The position numbers and the translations under genes were made by a program. From the NCBI GenBank assembly GCA_964493945.1, contig CAZBQG010000231.1:1-7274 (forward strand): a stretch of DNA of 7,274 nt, in the 5' to 3' direction. The stretch is from CAZBQG01 sp964493945 (GTDB taxonomy: Bacteria > Pseudomonadota > Alphaproteobacteria > Rhodospirillales > UBA2165). A model generated the notes under the pieces. It worked only from the letters and a program-made list of their open reading frames with translations, ran no database searches and was not told the DNA's origin. Shown here one piece after another: positions 1 through 6,400 of the stretch (its first letter is position 1; each line of letters opens with the position of its first letter).

Positions 1-12
1 CTGCCCCTGCCA
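1..12 (+). tRNA. trpT: tRNA-Trp, 3' end only (partial)
   Basis: The window opens with CTGCCCCTGCCA. This matches the 3' strand of the tRNA-Trp acceptor stem (GCCCCT, which pairs with the usual 5' AGGGGC), a G discriminator base and an encoded CCA end. The rest of the tRNA, including the anticodon, lies upstream of the window. The call rests on this short match plus context: trpT directly upstream of secE-nusG is a common arrangement in proteobacteria. Another tRNA with the same acceptor end cannot be excluded from 12 bases. Confidence 0.72.
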
Positions 13-43
13 TCCGGGCGATGCGAGGCTGGAAATAACACCG

Positions 44-241
44 ATGGCCAATTTCAATCCCATGCTGTTTTTGCAGCAGGTCAGGCAAGAATCTTCCAAG
101 ATTACCTGGCCGACCCGCAAGGAGACGCTGACCTCGACGGGTATGGTGTTCGTGATGGTCATTCTGGCGGCAATATTTTTTATGATTGTCGATCAGGTGC
201 TGGCCTCGGGTGTGCGTCTTCTTTTTGGTTTGGGAGGCTAG
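44..241 (+). CDS. secE: Preprotein translocase subunit SecE
   Basis: SecE is the small essential subunit of the SecYEG channel in the inner membrane, where it clamps SecY. The 65-residue product has an amphipathic cytoplasmic N-terminal helix (about residues 5-28) carrying the conserved core KITWPTRKET (residues 19-28, with W22, P23 and R25). One hydrophobic membrane segment follows (about 33-57, GMVFVMVILAAIFFMIVDQV). This short one-helix form is usual in alphaproteobacteria, whereas E. coli SecE has three helices. The ATG at 44 fits the family N-terminus. The Shine-Dalgarno is weak (GGA at 31-33, 10 nt away). An ATG at 21 hits a stop after five codons. The gene lies 31 nt after the tRNA end and 4 nt before nusG, so it is almost certainly cotranscribed with nusG. 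Confidence 0.96.
   Translation: MANFNPMLFLQQVRQESSKITWPTRKETLTSTGMVFVMVILAAIFFMIVDQVLASGVRLLFGLGG
232..237 (+). promoter_or_regulatory. Ribosome-binding site of nusG
   Basis: GGGAGG lies 8 nt upstream of the ATG at 246, inside the last codons of secE. It supports 246 as the nusG start rather than the in-frame ATG at 186, which would add 20 residues unrelated to NusG and overlap secE by 56 nt. Confidence 0.8.
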
Positions 242-245
242 GATC

Positions 246-776
246 ATGGCCGCCGCCTGGTATGTGGTGCATGTCTATTCAGGGTTTGAGCGCAAGGTCT
301 GTGAGGCGATCCTGGAGCAGGCTGCCCAATCCAATCTTTCCGAGCAGATCGAGGAGGTATTGGTGCCCATGGAGCAGGTGGTCGAATTGCGCCGGGGTGC
401 CAAGGTAAGCTCCGAGCGCAAATTCTTCCCGGGCTATGTGCTGGTGCGCATGGATATGAGCGATGAGAGCTGGCATCTGATCAAGAACACGGCCAAAGTT
501 ACCAGCTTTCTGGGTTCCCGCGGGCGCCCGACACCGATCAGCGAGGCAGAGGCCGACCGTATCCTGCGCCAGGTACAGGAAGGTATCGACCGGCCCAAAC
601 AATCGGTCACCTTCGAGATCGGCGAACAGGTGCGGGTCTGCGATGGGCCGTTCATTTCCTTTAACGGGCTGGTCGAGGATGTGGATGAGGTTAAGGCCCG
701 GGTCAAGGTGGCGGTGTCTATTTTTGGGCGTGCGACGCCGGTTGAACTGGAATATTCCCAAGTCGAAAAAATGTGA
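246..776 (+). CDS. nusG: Transcription termination/antitermination protein NusG
   Basis: NusG binds the clamp of elongating RNA polymerase through its N-terminal domain, suppresses pausing, and contacts Rho or ribosomal S10 through its C-terminal domain. The 176-residue product has the NGN domain at about residues 4-112, beginning WYVVHVYSGFE and containing the conserved KFFPGYVLVRM (59-69). A linker rich in charged residues leads to a KOW domain (about 124-176), with GEQVRVCDGPF (126-136) and VSIFGRATPVELEY (157-170). Length and both domains are normal for a two-domain bacterial NusG. The start at 246 fits the family N-terminus and has a strong Shine-Dalgarno. The gene is 4 nt after secE and 37 nt before rplK. 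No promoter or terminator is visible in that gap, so readthrough into rplK is plausible. Confidence 0.98.
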   Translation: MAAAWYVVHVYSGFERKVCEAILEQAAQSNLSEQIEEVLVPMEQVVELRRGAKVSSERKFFPGYVLVRMDMSDESWHLIKNTAKVTSFLGSRGRPTPISEAEADRILRQVQEGIDRPKQSVTFEIGEQVRVCDGPFISFNGLVEDVDEVKARVKVAVSIFGRATPVELEYSQVEKM

Positions 777-813
777 TGTGACGGCCAGGAATCGATAAGG
801 ATAAAGATAAAAA

Positions 814-1242
814 ATGCCTAAAAAAGTAACGGGTTTCATCAAGCTGCAAATTCCGGCGGGGCAGGCCAATCCCTCGCCGCCGGTTGGTCCGGCGCTGGGC
901 CAAGCCGGGCTCAATATCATGGAGTTCTGCAAGGCCTTCAACGCCTTCACCCAGAATCAAGAGCAGGGCGTACCCATCCCGGTGCGCATCACAGCCTACC
1001 AGGACCGCACCTTTTCCTTCGAGACCAAGTCACCGCCGGCCAGCTACTTTATCAAGAAGGCGGCGGGTCTTGAGAAGGGGGCCGAGACGCCGGGCATGGA
1101 GCCGGTGGGAATTGTAACCATGGATCAGTTACGCGAAATCGCTGAGGCCAAGAAAGAAGATCTCAATTCCAACGATATCGACGCGGCATGCAAGATCTTG
1201 GCAGGTTCCGCCCGCTCCATGGGCATATTGGTGGAGGGCTAG
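814..1242 (+). CDS. rplK: 50S ribosomal protein L11
   Basis: L11 binds the GTPase-associated region of 23S rRNA at the base of the L7/L12 stalk. It takes part in factor-dependent GTP hydrolysis and in RelA-mediated sensing of uncharged tRNA. The 142-residue product has the family's standard length. The N-terminal domain (about 1-70) has the proline-rich NPSPPVGPALGQ helix (19-30), the thiostrepton contact site, followed by NIMEFCKAFNA (34-44). The C-terminal RNA-binding domain (about 75-142) ends ILAGSARSMGILVEG. The ATG at 814 gives the family N-terminus. The Shine-Dalgarno is poor: AAGG at 797-800 with a 13-nt spacer in an A-rich stretch. That could reflect translational control, since L1 represses this operon in E. 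coli. The second residue is Pro, not the more usual Ala. rplA follows after 3 nt. Confidence 0.98.
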   Translation: MPKKVTGFIKLQIPAGQANPSPPVGPALGQAGLNIMEFCKAFNAFTQNQEQGVPIPVRITAYQDRTFSFETKSPPASYFIKKAAGLEKGAETPGMEPVGIVTMDQLREIAEAKKEDLNSNDIDAACKILAGSARSMGILVEG

Positions 1243-1245
1243 GCG

Positions 1246-1941
1246 ATGGGAAAGCACGGTAAAAGATTGCGCGAGACCTATGACAAGATCGACCGTGAAA
1301 CCAACTACGATGTCGATGAGGCGGTGAAGCTGATTTGCGAATCCAAAAAGTTGAAATTCGACGAAACGGTTGAGATTTCAGTCAATCTGGGTGTGGATCC
1401 GCGCCACGCCGATCAAATGGTGCGGGGCGTTATTTCACTGCCCCATGGTACGGGCAACGACGTCCGGGTCGCCGTGTTCGCCCGCGACGCCAAGGCTGAT
1501 GAGGCCAATGAGGCGGGTGCCGATGTGGTTGGCGCCGAGGATCTGGCGGAAAAAGTGCAAAATGGCGAGATCGAATTTGACCGCTGTGTGGCGACGCCGG
1601 ACATGATGTCCGTGGTCGGCAAGCTTGGCAAAATTCTGGGGCCCAGGGGCCTGATGCCCAATCCCAAGCTGGGCTCGGTCACGCCCAATGTGACCGAGGC
1701 GGTCAAATCCGCCAAGGGCGGTGCCATCGAATTCCGCGTCGAGAAGGCCGGCATTGTACATGCGGGTATCGGCAAGGCCAGCTTCTCCCAAGAAGCCCTG
1801 GCCGATAACGCGCGCGCCTTCATGGACGCCATTGCCAAGGCCCGGCCCGCCGGCGCCAAGGGCACCTATGTTAAACGGGTCAGCCTGTCCTCGACCATGG
1901 GGCCGGGTATCCGGGTTAGTGTTCCAAGCCTCTCCGCCTGA
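1246..1941 (+). CDS. rplA: 50S ribosomal protein L1
   Basis: L1 forms the mobile L1 stalk near the E site of the 50S subunit and helps release deacylated tRNA. In E. coli it also represses translation of its own rplK-rplA message. The 231-residue product has the two-domain layout: domain I from about 1-67 plus 160-231, and domain II inserted at about 68-159. Conserved stretches include FDETVEISVNLGVDPRHADQ (38-57), the L1 signature around GPRGLMPNPKLGSVT (132-146), FRVEKAGIVHAGIGK (163-177) and the C-terminal SSTMGPGIRV (215-224). A strong GGAGGG at 1233-1238 lies 7 nt before the ATG, inside the end of rplK. The 3-nt gap implies translational coupling to rplK. Its stop codon lies in the loop of a predicted hairpin (see 1926-1955). 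Confidence 0.98.
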   Translation: MGKHGKRLRETYDKIDRETNYDVDEAVKLICESKKLKFDETVEISVNLGVDPRHADQMVRGVISLPHGTGNDVRVAVFARDAKADEANEAGADVVGAEDLAEKVQNGEIEFDRCVATPDMMSVVGKLGKILGPRGLMPNPKLGSVTPNVTEAVKSAKGGAIEFRVEKAGIVHAGIGKASFSQEALADNARAFMDAIAKARPAGAKGTYVKRVSLSSTMGPGIRVSVPSLSA

Positions 1942-1955
1942 AGGCTGAGAGGTTT
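1926..1955 (+). other. Hairpin spanning the rplA stop codon
   Basis: CCTCTCCGCC (1929-1938) and GGCTGAGAGG (1943-1952) pair with a single C-T mismatch around a TGAA loop that contains the rplA stop codon. Outer A-T and G-T pairs extend the stem to 1926-1955, followed by AAAC. It resembles a weak intrinsic terminator, but the T-run is only three bases. It could instead be a 3' stabilising or processing hairpin that separates rplKA from rplJL messages. The structure is seen in the sequence; its function is inferred. Confidence 0.5.
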
Positions 1956-2102
1956 AAACGGCAGGGTGGCGCGGACCTATCCGCGAAACCCAGGGGAGGC
2001 TTGGCCTCCCCGGCCTGTCCAAGACCGCGGGTATGGTCTGGGCTTCAGGGCCCAGGCAATTTAAGGGGTTTGCCCCGCCTGCGCAGGCAGTGAATGAAGC
2101 GG

Positions 2103-2138
2103 TTTTTCCCAGGCTCTTTATCAAGGGCTTGGGGTAAA
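2103..2138 (+). other. Longest hairpin of the rplJ leader
   Basis: 2107-2118 pairs with 2123-2134 in 12 consecutive pairs, nine Watson-Crick and three G-T, closing a TATC tetraloop. After a T-T mismatch (2106/2135), three further A-T pairs (2103-2105 with 2136-2138) continue the stem. No T-run follows, so this is not a terminator. It is a candidate structural core of the leader RNA, possibly the protein-binding stem; that role is a guess. Confidence 0.5.
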
Positions 2139-2164
2139 GCGGCTTGAACTGATGGCTTGGGCGG

Positions 2165-2187
2165 GTGGAGTTGGCTCTCCGCTTTTT
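2165..2187 (+). terminator. Candidate intrinsic attenuator in the rplJ leader
   Basis: GTGGAG (2165-2170) pairs with CTCCGC (2177-2182), including one T-G pair, around a TTGGCT loop. Five T residues follow immediately (2183-2187). The geometry is that of an intrinsic terminator, though the stem is short. An alternative hairpin, 2174-2180 with 2188-2194, uses the same CTCC strand and would prevent it. Such mutually exclusive pairs are typical of transcription attenuators, but activity here is unproven. Confidence 0.42.
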
Positions 2188-2246
2188 GGAGGGCTTTAGG
2201 CCAACCGTTCCGGGGTCTCCCAATTGGAGGCTGCCGGGCGAAAGTC

Positions 2247-2250
2247 GGAG
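2247..2250 (+). promoter_or_regulatory. Ribosome-binding site of rplJ
   Basis: GGAG lies 7 nt before the GTG at 2258 and selects that start. The in-frame ATG at 2165 would add 31 residues unlike L10 and would place translation across the leader hairpins. A weak stem (2234-2237 with 2245-2248) overlaps half of the GGAG. Confidence 0.72.
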
Positions 2251-2257
2251 TAGATCG

Positions 2258-2773
2258 GTGGATCGCAAGGGAAAAGAAGAACTGGTTAGGGAGCTGGAGC
2301 AGCTGTTCGACCGATCGGCATTAGTCGTCGTCACCCAATATTCGGGATTGACGGTGGCCAATATGACCGATCTTCGCGGGCAAATGCGCGAAGCGGGCGC
2401 CAGCTTCAGGGTGGTCAAGAACCGTTTGACCAAACTGGCCCTGGTGGGAACAGACTTCGCCGATCTCGCCGGCTTGTTCCAGGGACCATCGGCCATCGCC
2501 TATTCGACCGATCTGGTGGCGGCGGCCAAGGTTGTCGTGGACTACGCCAAGAAGAACGAAAAGCTTTTGATCATCGGCGGTGCCTTCAGCGGAAAGATGC
2601 TGGGCGTCGACGATATTCAATCGCTTGCCAAAATGCCGTCTCTCAACGAAGCGCGAGCCCAGATCGTGGGTCTGCTGGGGACACCGGCAACGCGCATCGC
2701 GGGCGTTCTGCAGGCTCCGGCCGGGCAACTTGCCCGGGTTCTGGGTGCCCATGCGGAACAGGAAGCGGCCTGA
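2258..2773 (+). CDS. rplJ: 50S ribosomal protein L10
   Basis: L10 anchors the L7/L12 dimers to 23S rRNA, next to L11, forming the base of the GTPase stalk. As a complex with L12 it represses its own message in model bacteria. The 171-residue product starts at GTG and opens VDRKGKEELV, as expected for alphaproteobacterial L10. The N-terminal rRNA-binding domain (about 1-100) includes VVVTQYSGLTVANMTDLR (23-40) and the conserved FRVVKNRLTKLAL (50-62). LLIIGGAFSGKML (103-115) follows. The C-terminal helix that carries L7/L12 (about 132-168) shows three similar 11- or 12-residue segments. Usual length for alphaproteobacteria. It is preceded by the structured leader and followed after 39 nt by rplL. 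Confidence 0.97.
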   Translation: MDRKGKEELVRELEQLFDRSALVVVTQYSGLTVANMTDLRGQMREAGASFRVVKNRLTKLALVGTDFADLAGLFQGPSAIAYSTDLVAAAKVVVDYAKKNEKLLIIGGAFSGKMLGVDDIQSLAKMPSLNEARAQIVGLLGTPATRIAGVLQAPAGQLARVLGAHAEQEAA

Positions 2774-2798
2774 GAAACAACGAAACAGTTCAAGCCAA

Positions 2799-2803
2799 AG
2801 GAG
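2799..2803 (+). promoter_or_regulatory. Strong ribosome-binding site of rplL
   Basis: AGGAG lies 9 nt before the rplL ATG, in an A-rich and apparently unstructured 39-nt gap. It is a longer Shine-Dalgarno match than the rplJ site (GGAG). This fits the need for several L7/L12 copies per L10, although I did not calculate initiation strength. Confidence 0.7.
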
Positions 2804-2812
2804 AACGAAAAA

Positions 2813-3190
2813 ATGAGTGCAGATCTAGAAAAAATTGCCGACGAGCTGTCCAGCCTGACGGTCATCGAGGCGGCGGATTTGAGCAAGTTGCTTGAGGAAA
2901 AATGGGGCGTTTCGGCGGCAGCACCCGTTGCCGTTGCGGCGGCCGGGGCCGCAGGCAGCGGCGAGGCGGCCGAGGAAAAGACAAATTTCGATGTCATCCT
3001 GGCTTCCTTCGGCGAAAAGAAAATCAACGTGATCAAGGAAGTCCGTGCCATCACCGGCCTTGGCCTGAAGGAAGCCAAGGATCTGGTCGAAGGCGCGCCG
3101 GCCGCGGTCAAAGAAGAAGTCCTCAAAGAAGAGGCCGATGAGATCAAGGCCAAGCTCGAGGAGGCCGGCGCCACCGTGGAGCTCAAGTAG
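2813..3190 (+). CDS. rplL: 50S ribosomal protein L7/L12
   Basis: L7/L12 is the multicopy stalk protein that recruits and activates translational GTPases (EF-Tu, EF-G, IF2, RF3). The 125-residue product has three parts. The N-terminal dimerisation and L10-binding domain (about 1-33) includes LSSLTVIEAADLSKLLEEKWGV. The flexible hinge is rich in Ala and Gly (about 34-55). The C-terminal factor-binding domain (about 56-125) contains NFDVIL, KINVIKEVRAITGLGLKEAK (70-89) and LVEGAPAAVKE (91-101). Length is normal. The ATG at 2813 follows a strong Shine-Dalgarno. A terminator-like hairpin begins 10 nt after the stop codon, so most transcripts may end here and only a fraction continue into rpoB. Confidence 0.98.
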   Translation: MSADLEKIADELSSLTVIEAADLSKLLEEKWGVSAAAPVAVAAAGAAGSGEAAEEKTNFDVILASFGEKKINVIKEVRAITGLGLKEAKDLVEGAPAAVKEEVLKEEADEIKAKLEEAGATVELK

Positions 3191-3199
3191 CGGAGGCGG

Positions 3200-3232
3200 G
3201 GAACGGATGATTTTCATCCGCTCCAGTTTTTT
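3200..3232 (+). terminator. Intrinsic terminator/attenuator between rplL and rpoB
   Basis: CGGATGA (3204-3210) and TCATCCG (3214-3220) pair perfectly around a TTT loop. After an A-C mismatch, three more pairs (3200-3202 with 3222-3224) extend the stem. Two bases later comes a run of six T (3227-3232). This is a good intrinsic terminator shape just after rplL. In E. coli a partial terminator at the same place lowers rpoBC transcription relative to the ribosomal protein genes. The same role is inferred here, because no clear new promoter for rpoB is visible downstream. Confidence 0.75.
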
Positions 3233-3400
3233 GCTTGGGGGTTCGGCGCTGCTGGATTTGCGCCGTCAAGGGGAAATGTTCGCGCCCGTCAAAGGCGCCC
3301 GGAAGCCATGCCCCAAAAGGGTCTGGCTGATGGTCCGGCCGCTCGCCCTTGGCGCGCGGTTCTGAGAGCAGCGGTTTAGTTCGTATATCGAGGAGCTGTA
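3233..3400 (+). promoter_or_regulatory. rpoB 5' leader with two further hairpins
   Basis: No gene is supported in this 168-nt stretch. It holds CGGCGC (3244-3249) pairing with GCGCCG (3260-3265) across a 10-nt loop. It also holds a longer stem at 3338-3360: CGCC/GGCG with a CTT loop, then a mismatch, then five outer pairs including one G-T. A weaker GCGCC/GGCGC stem lies at 3282-3298. GAGGAG at 3390-3395 is the rpoB ribosome-binding site, 5 nt before the ATG. In E. coli this spacer carries an RNase III processing site; the hairpins here could serve similarly, but that is inference. No convincing -35/-10 pair was found. Confidence 0.5.
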
Positions 3401-6400
3401 ATGGCTGAAACTTCTTTCACGGGTCGCAAATGGGTTCGCAAGGATTTTGGACGCATTCCGGCCGTCGTGCCCATGCCAAATCTGATCGAGGTGCAGAAAA
3501 ATTCCTACGACAATTTTCTGCAGCGCGATGTCTCCCTGGCCGACCGCACCAATAGCGGCCTGCAGGAGGTTTTCAAATCCCTCTTCCCGGTCCAGGATTT
3601 CTCCGAGCGCGGCACGCTGGAATTCGTTAATTACGAATTCGAGCCTCCCAAATATGACGTGGAGGAGTGCCAGCAGCGGGGCATGACCTACGCCGCCCCC
3701 CTCAAGGTCACGCTACGCCTCGTGGTCTGGGATATCGATGAGGAAACCCAGGCCCGATCGGTCCGTGATATCAAGGAACAGGTCGTCTATATGGGTGAGA
3801 TGCCCCTGATGACCGATAACGGCACCTTCGTCGTTAACGGGACAGAGCGGGTTATCGTTTCTCAGATGCATCGCTCGCCTGGCGTGTTTTTCGATCATGA
3901 CAAGGGCAAGACCCATTCTTCCGGAAAGTTTCTTTTCGCGGCCCGCATTATTCCCTATCGGGGCTCCTGGCTGGATTTCGAATTCGACGCCAAGGATTTG
4001 GTCTATGTGCGTATCGACCGGCGCCGCAAGCTGCCCGTCACTACGTTGCTCATGTGTCTCGACAGCGCGGAAACCGCCCAGCAGCGCCGCGACCTGAAGG
4101 CCAATGGGGAAAAGATGGACCCGCTGGCGGCCGAGGGGCTGTCGGGCGCGGATATCTTGAAATATTTCTATGAGGTGGACTCTTTCACCCGGGTCAAACG
4201 CGGCTGGAAGGCGCCTCTTGACCTGGAATGGTTGAGCGGCCAGAAGCTGGACCATGATCTGATCAACGCCAAAACCGGACGCAGCGTGGCCGAGGAAGGG
4301 ACCCGCATGTCGCCCCGCCTGATGCATGAAATAGCCAAGAAAAAAGTCGAGGAATATCTGCTCCCGGCGGAAGAGCTTTTGGGACGTTACGTGGCCGAGG
4401 ATGTGGTCAATACGGAAGACGGTAAAGTCCTTATGGAGGCTTGCGACGAAATCACCGAGGAAAAACTGGCCGAGTTGGACGAAGCCAAAATTGACGAGAT
4501 CAAGACCCTGGTGATCGATCATGTCACGGTCGGCCCTTATATCCGAAATACTTTGGCATCGGACAAGAACACCAAGCGCGAAGAAGCGCTGATCGATATT
4601 TACCGGGTCATGCGCCCGGGCGAGCCCTCCATCCTGGAGACCGCGGATAATCTGTTCAACAGCCTCTTCTTCGATGAGGACCGTTACGATCTGTCAGCCG
4701 TCGGCCGGGTCAAAATGAATTCCAGGTTGGAATTCGAAACGGAAGATACCCTTCGCGTTCTGCGCCGGGAAGACATCCTGGCCGTGGTTAAGGTGCTGGT
4801 CGGTTTGAAAGACGGGCGGGGCGAGATCGACGATATCGATCATCTTGGCAACCGCCGGGTGCGGTCCGTTGGCGAATTGATGGAGAACCAATACCGCATC
4901 GGCCTGCTGCGCATGGAACGCGCCATCCGCGAGCGCATGAGCTCGGTCGATATCGATACCGTCATGCCCCATGATCTGATCAATGCGAAACCGGCGGCGG
5001 CGGCGGTGCGGGAATTTTTCGGATCCTCCCAGCTCAGTCAGTTCATGGATCAAACCAATCCGCTGTCGGAAATCACCCATAAGCGGCGCCTGTCGGCACT
5101 TGGGCCGGGTGGCTTGACCCGCGAGAGGGCCGGCTTCGAGGTGCGCGACGTGCATCCTACCCATTACGGCCGTATCTGCCCGATCGAAACCCCGGAAGGG
5201 CCCAATATCGGATTGATTAACTCTCTGGCCACCTATGCCAGGGTCAATCAGTACGGCTTCATCGAAAGTCCCTACCGCAAGGTGATCGACGGCAAGGTGA
5301 CCAAGGATGTTGTCTATCTTTCGGCCCTCGAGGAAAGCAAATACATCATCGCCCAGGCCAATGCCGAGCTGGATAAAAGCGGACGCTTTGCTCATGATCT
5401 GGTCAGTTGCCGTCAGGCCGGTGACTTTATCATGGTGCCCAACGATGAGATCGACATGATCGATGTCAGCCCGAAACAGTTGGTTTCGGTCGCCGCCGCG
5501 CTCATTCCGTTCCTCGAAAATGATGATGCCAACCGGGCCTTGATGGGCTCTAACATGCAGCGTCAGGCCGTGCCGCTTATCCGCACCGAGGCACCTTTGG
5601 TGGGTACCGGGATGGAGAAGACCGTGGCCCGGGATTCGGGCGCGACCATCGTGGTCAAGCGGTCCGGCCTTGTTGATCAGATCGACGGCACGCGCATCGT
5701 CGTTCATACGGACGAGGACGGAGATCAGAACGCGCCGGGCGTGGATATCTACAGCCTACAAAAATTCCAGAGGTCAAATCAAAACACCTGCATCAACCAA
5801 AAGCCTCTGGTGCGGGTGGGTGACCGGGTCGAATCCGGCGACGTCATCGCCGATGGTCCCTCGACCCAATTGGGCGAGCTGGCCTTGGGGCGCAACGTGC
5901 TCACCGCCTTCATGCCCTGGAACGGCTATAACTTCGAGGATTCGATCCTGATTTCGGAGCGTATCGTGCGCGACGATGTGTTCACCTCCATCCATATCGA
6001 GGAATTCGAGGTGATGGCCCGCGACACAAAATTGGGCCAGGAGGAAATTACCCGCGATATTCCCAATGTGGGCGAGGAGGCACTGAAGAATCTGGACGAG
6101 GCGGGGATCGTCTATATCGGCGCCGAGGTCGGACATAACGACATTCTGGTCGGCAAGGTGACGCCAAAGGGCGAAAGCCCCATGACGCCGGAAGAAAAAT
6201 TGCTGCGCGCCATCTTCGGCGAGAAGGCTTCGGATGTGCGCGACACTTCCCTCAGATTGCCGCCGGGCGCCACCGGCACGGTGGTCGAGGTGCGCGTCTT
6301 TTCCAGGCGCGGCGTAGACAAGGACGAGCGCGCCATGGCCATTGAGCGGGCCGAAATCGAGCGTCTGGCTAAAGATAGAGACGATGAGATCGCCATCCTG

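Larger units (their letters stand above)
1942..2257 (+). promoter_or_regulatory. Structured rplJ leader (candidate L10 autoregulatory leader)
   Basis: This 316-nt gap holds no plausible gene. Successive inverted repeats, read as RNA hairpins, are: 1970-1985 (6 bp, loop CCTA); 1993-2011 (GGGGAGGC/GCCTCCCC, 8 perfect pairs, loop TTG); 2036-2057 (8 pairs including one G-T, loop TTCAGG); 2065-2076 (GGGG/CCCC); a 12-nt palindrome GCCTGCGCAGGC at 2077-2088; 2103-2138, the longest stem; 2165-2182; and 2215-2231. In E. coli and B. subtilis the L10-L12 complex binds a structured leader at this position and represses rplJL, by translational control and transcription attenuation respectively. That role is inferred from position and structure. 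I cannot identify the L10-binding fold by eye. No convincing promoter was found. Confidence 0.65.

Noticed and set aside
186..245. Upstream in-frame ATG extending nusG by 20 residues
   Set aside because: The extension is out-of-frame secE sequence, and the start at 246 has a strong Shine-Dalgarno and the family N-terminus.
777..813. L1 autoregulatory binding site before rplK
   Set aside because: Control by L1 would be expected, but this 37-nt A-rich gap shows no clear paired stem with the L1 loop sequence. The site may lie within nusG or rplK, so I do not claim it.
2144..2172. TTGAAC as a -35 element of an rplJ promoter
   Set aside because: No -10-like hexamer lies at suitable spacing, and the bases are better explained by leader structure.
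2165..2257. Upstream in-frame ATG extending L10 by 31 residues
   Set aside because: The extension does not look like L10 and runs through the leader hairpins. GTG at 2258, with GGAG 7 nt upstream, gives the expected N-terminus.
3138..3365. Possible 75-codon gene across the rplL end and rplL-rpoB spacer
   Set aside because: It overlaps rplL out of frame, runs through the terminator hairpin, has no clear ribosome-binding site and has an arbitrary composition.
4994..5005. (GCG)4 trinucleotide run in rpoB as a microsatellite
   Set aside because: Four alanine codons just before the rifampicin region, in a stretch where Ala is plausible; too short to suggest slippage.
4694..5707. Long minus-strand open frame (337 codons) opposite rpoB, and a similar one at 5774-6748
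   Set aside because: They lie antisense to highly conserved rpoB codons and resemble no protein I recognise. They are explained by GC-rich third positions, as are the minus-strand frames at 3713-4522 and 279-950.
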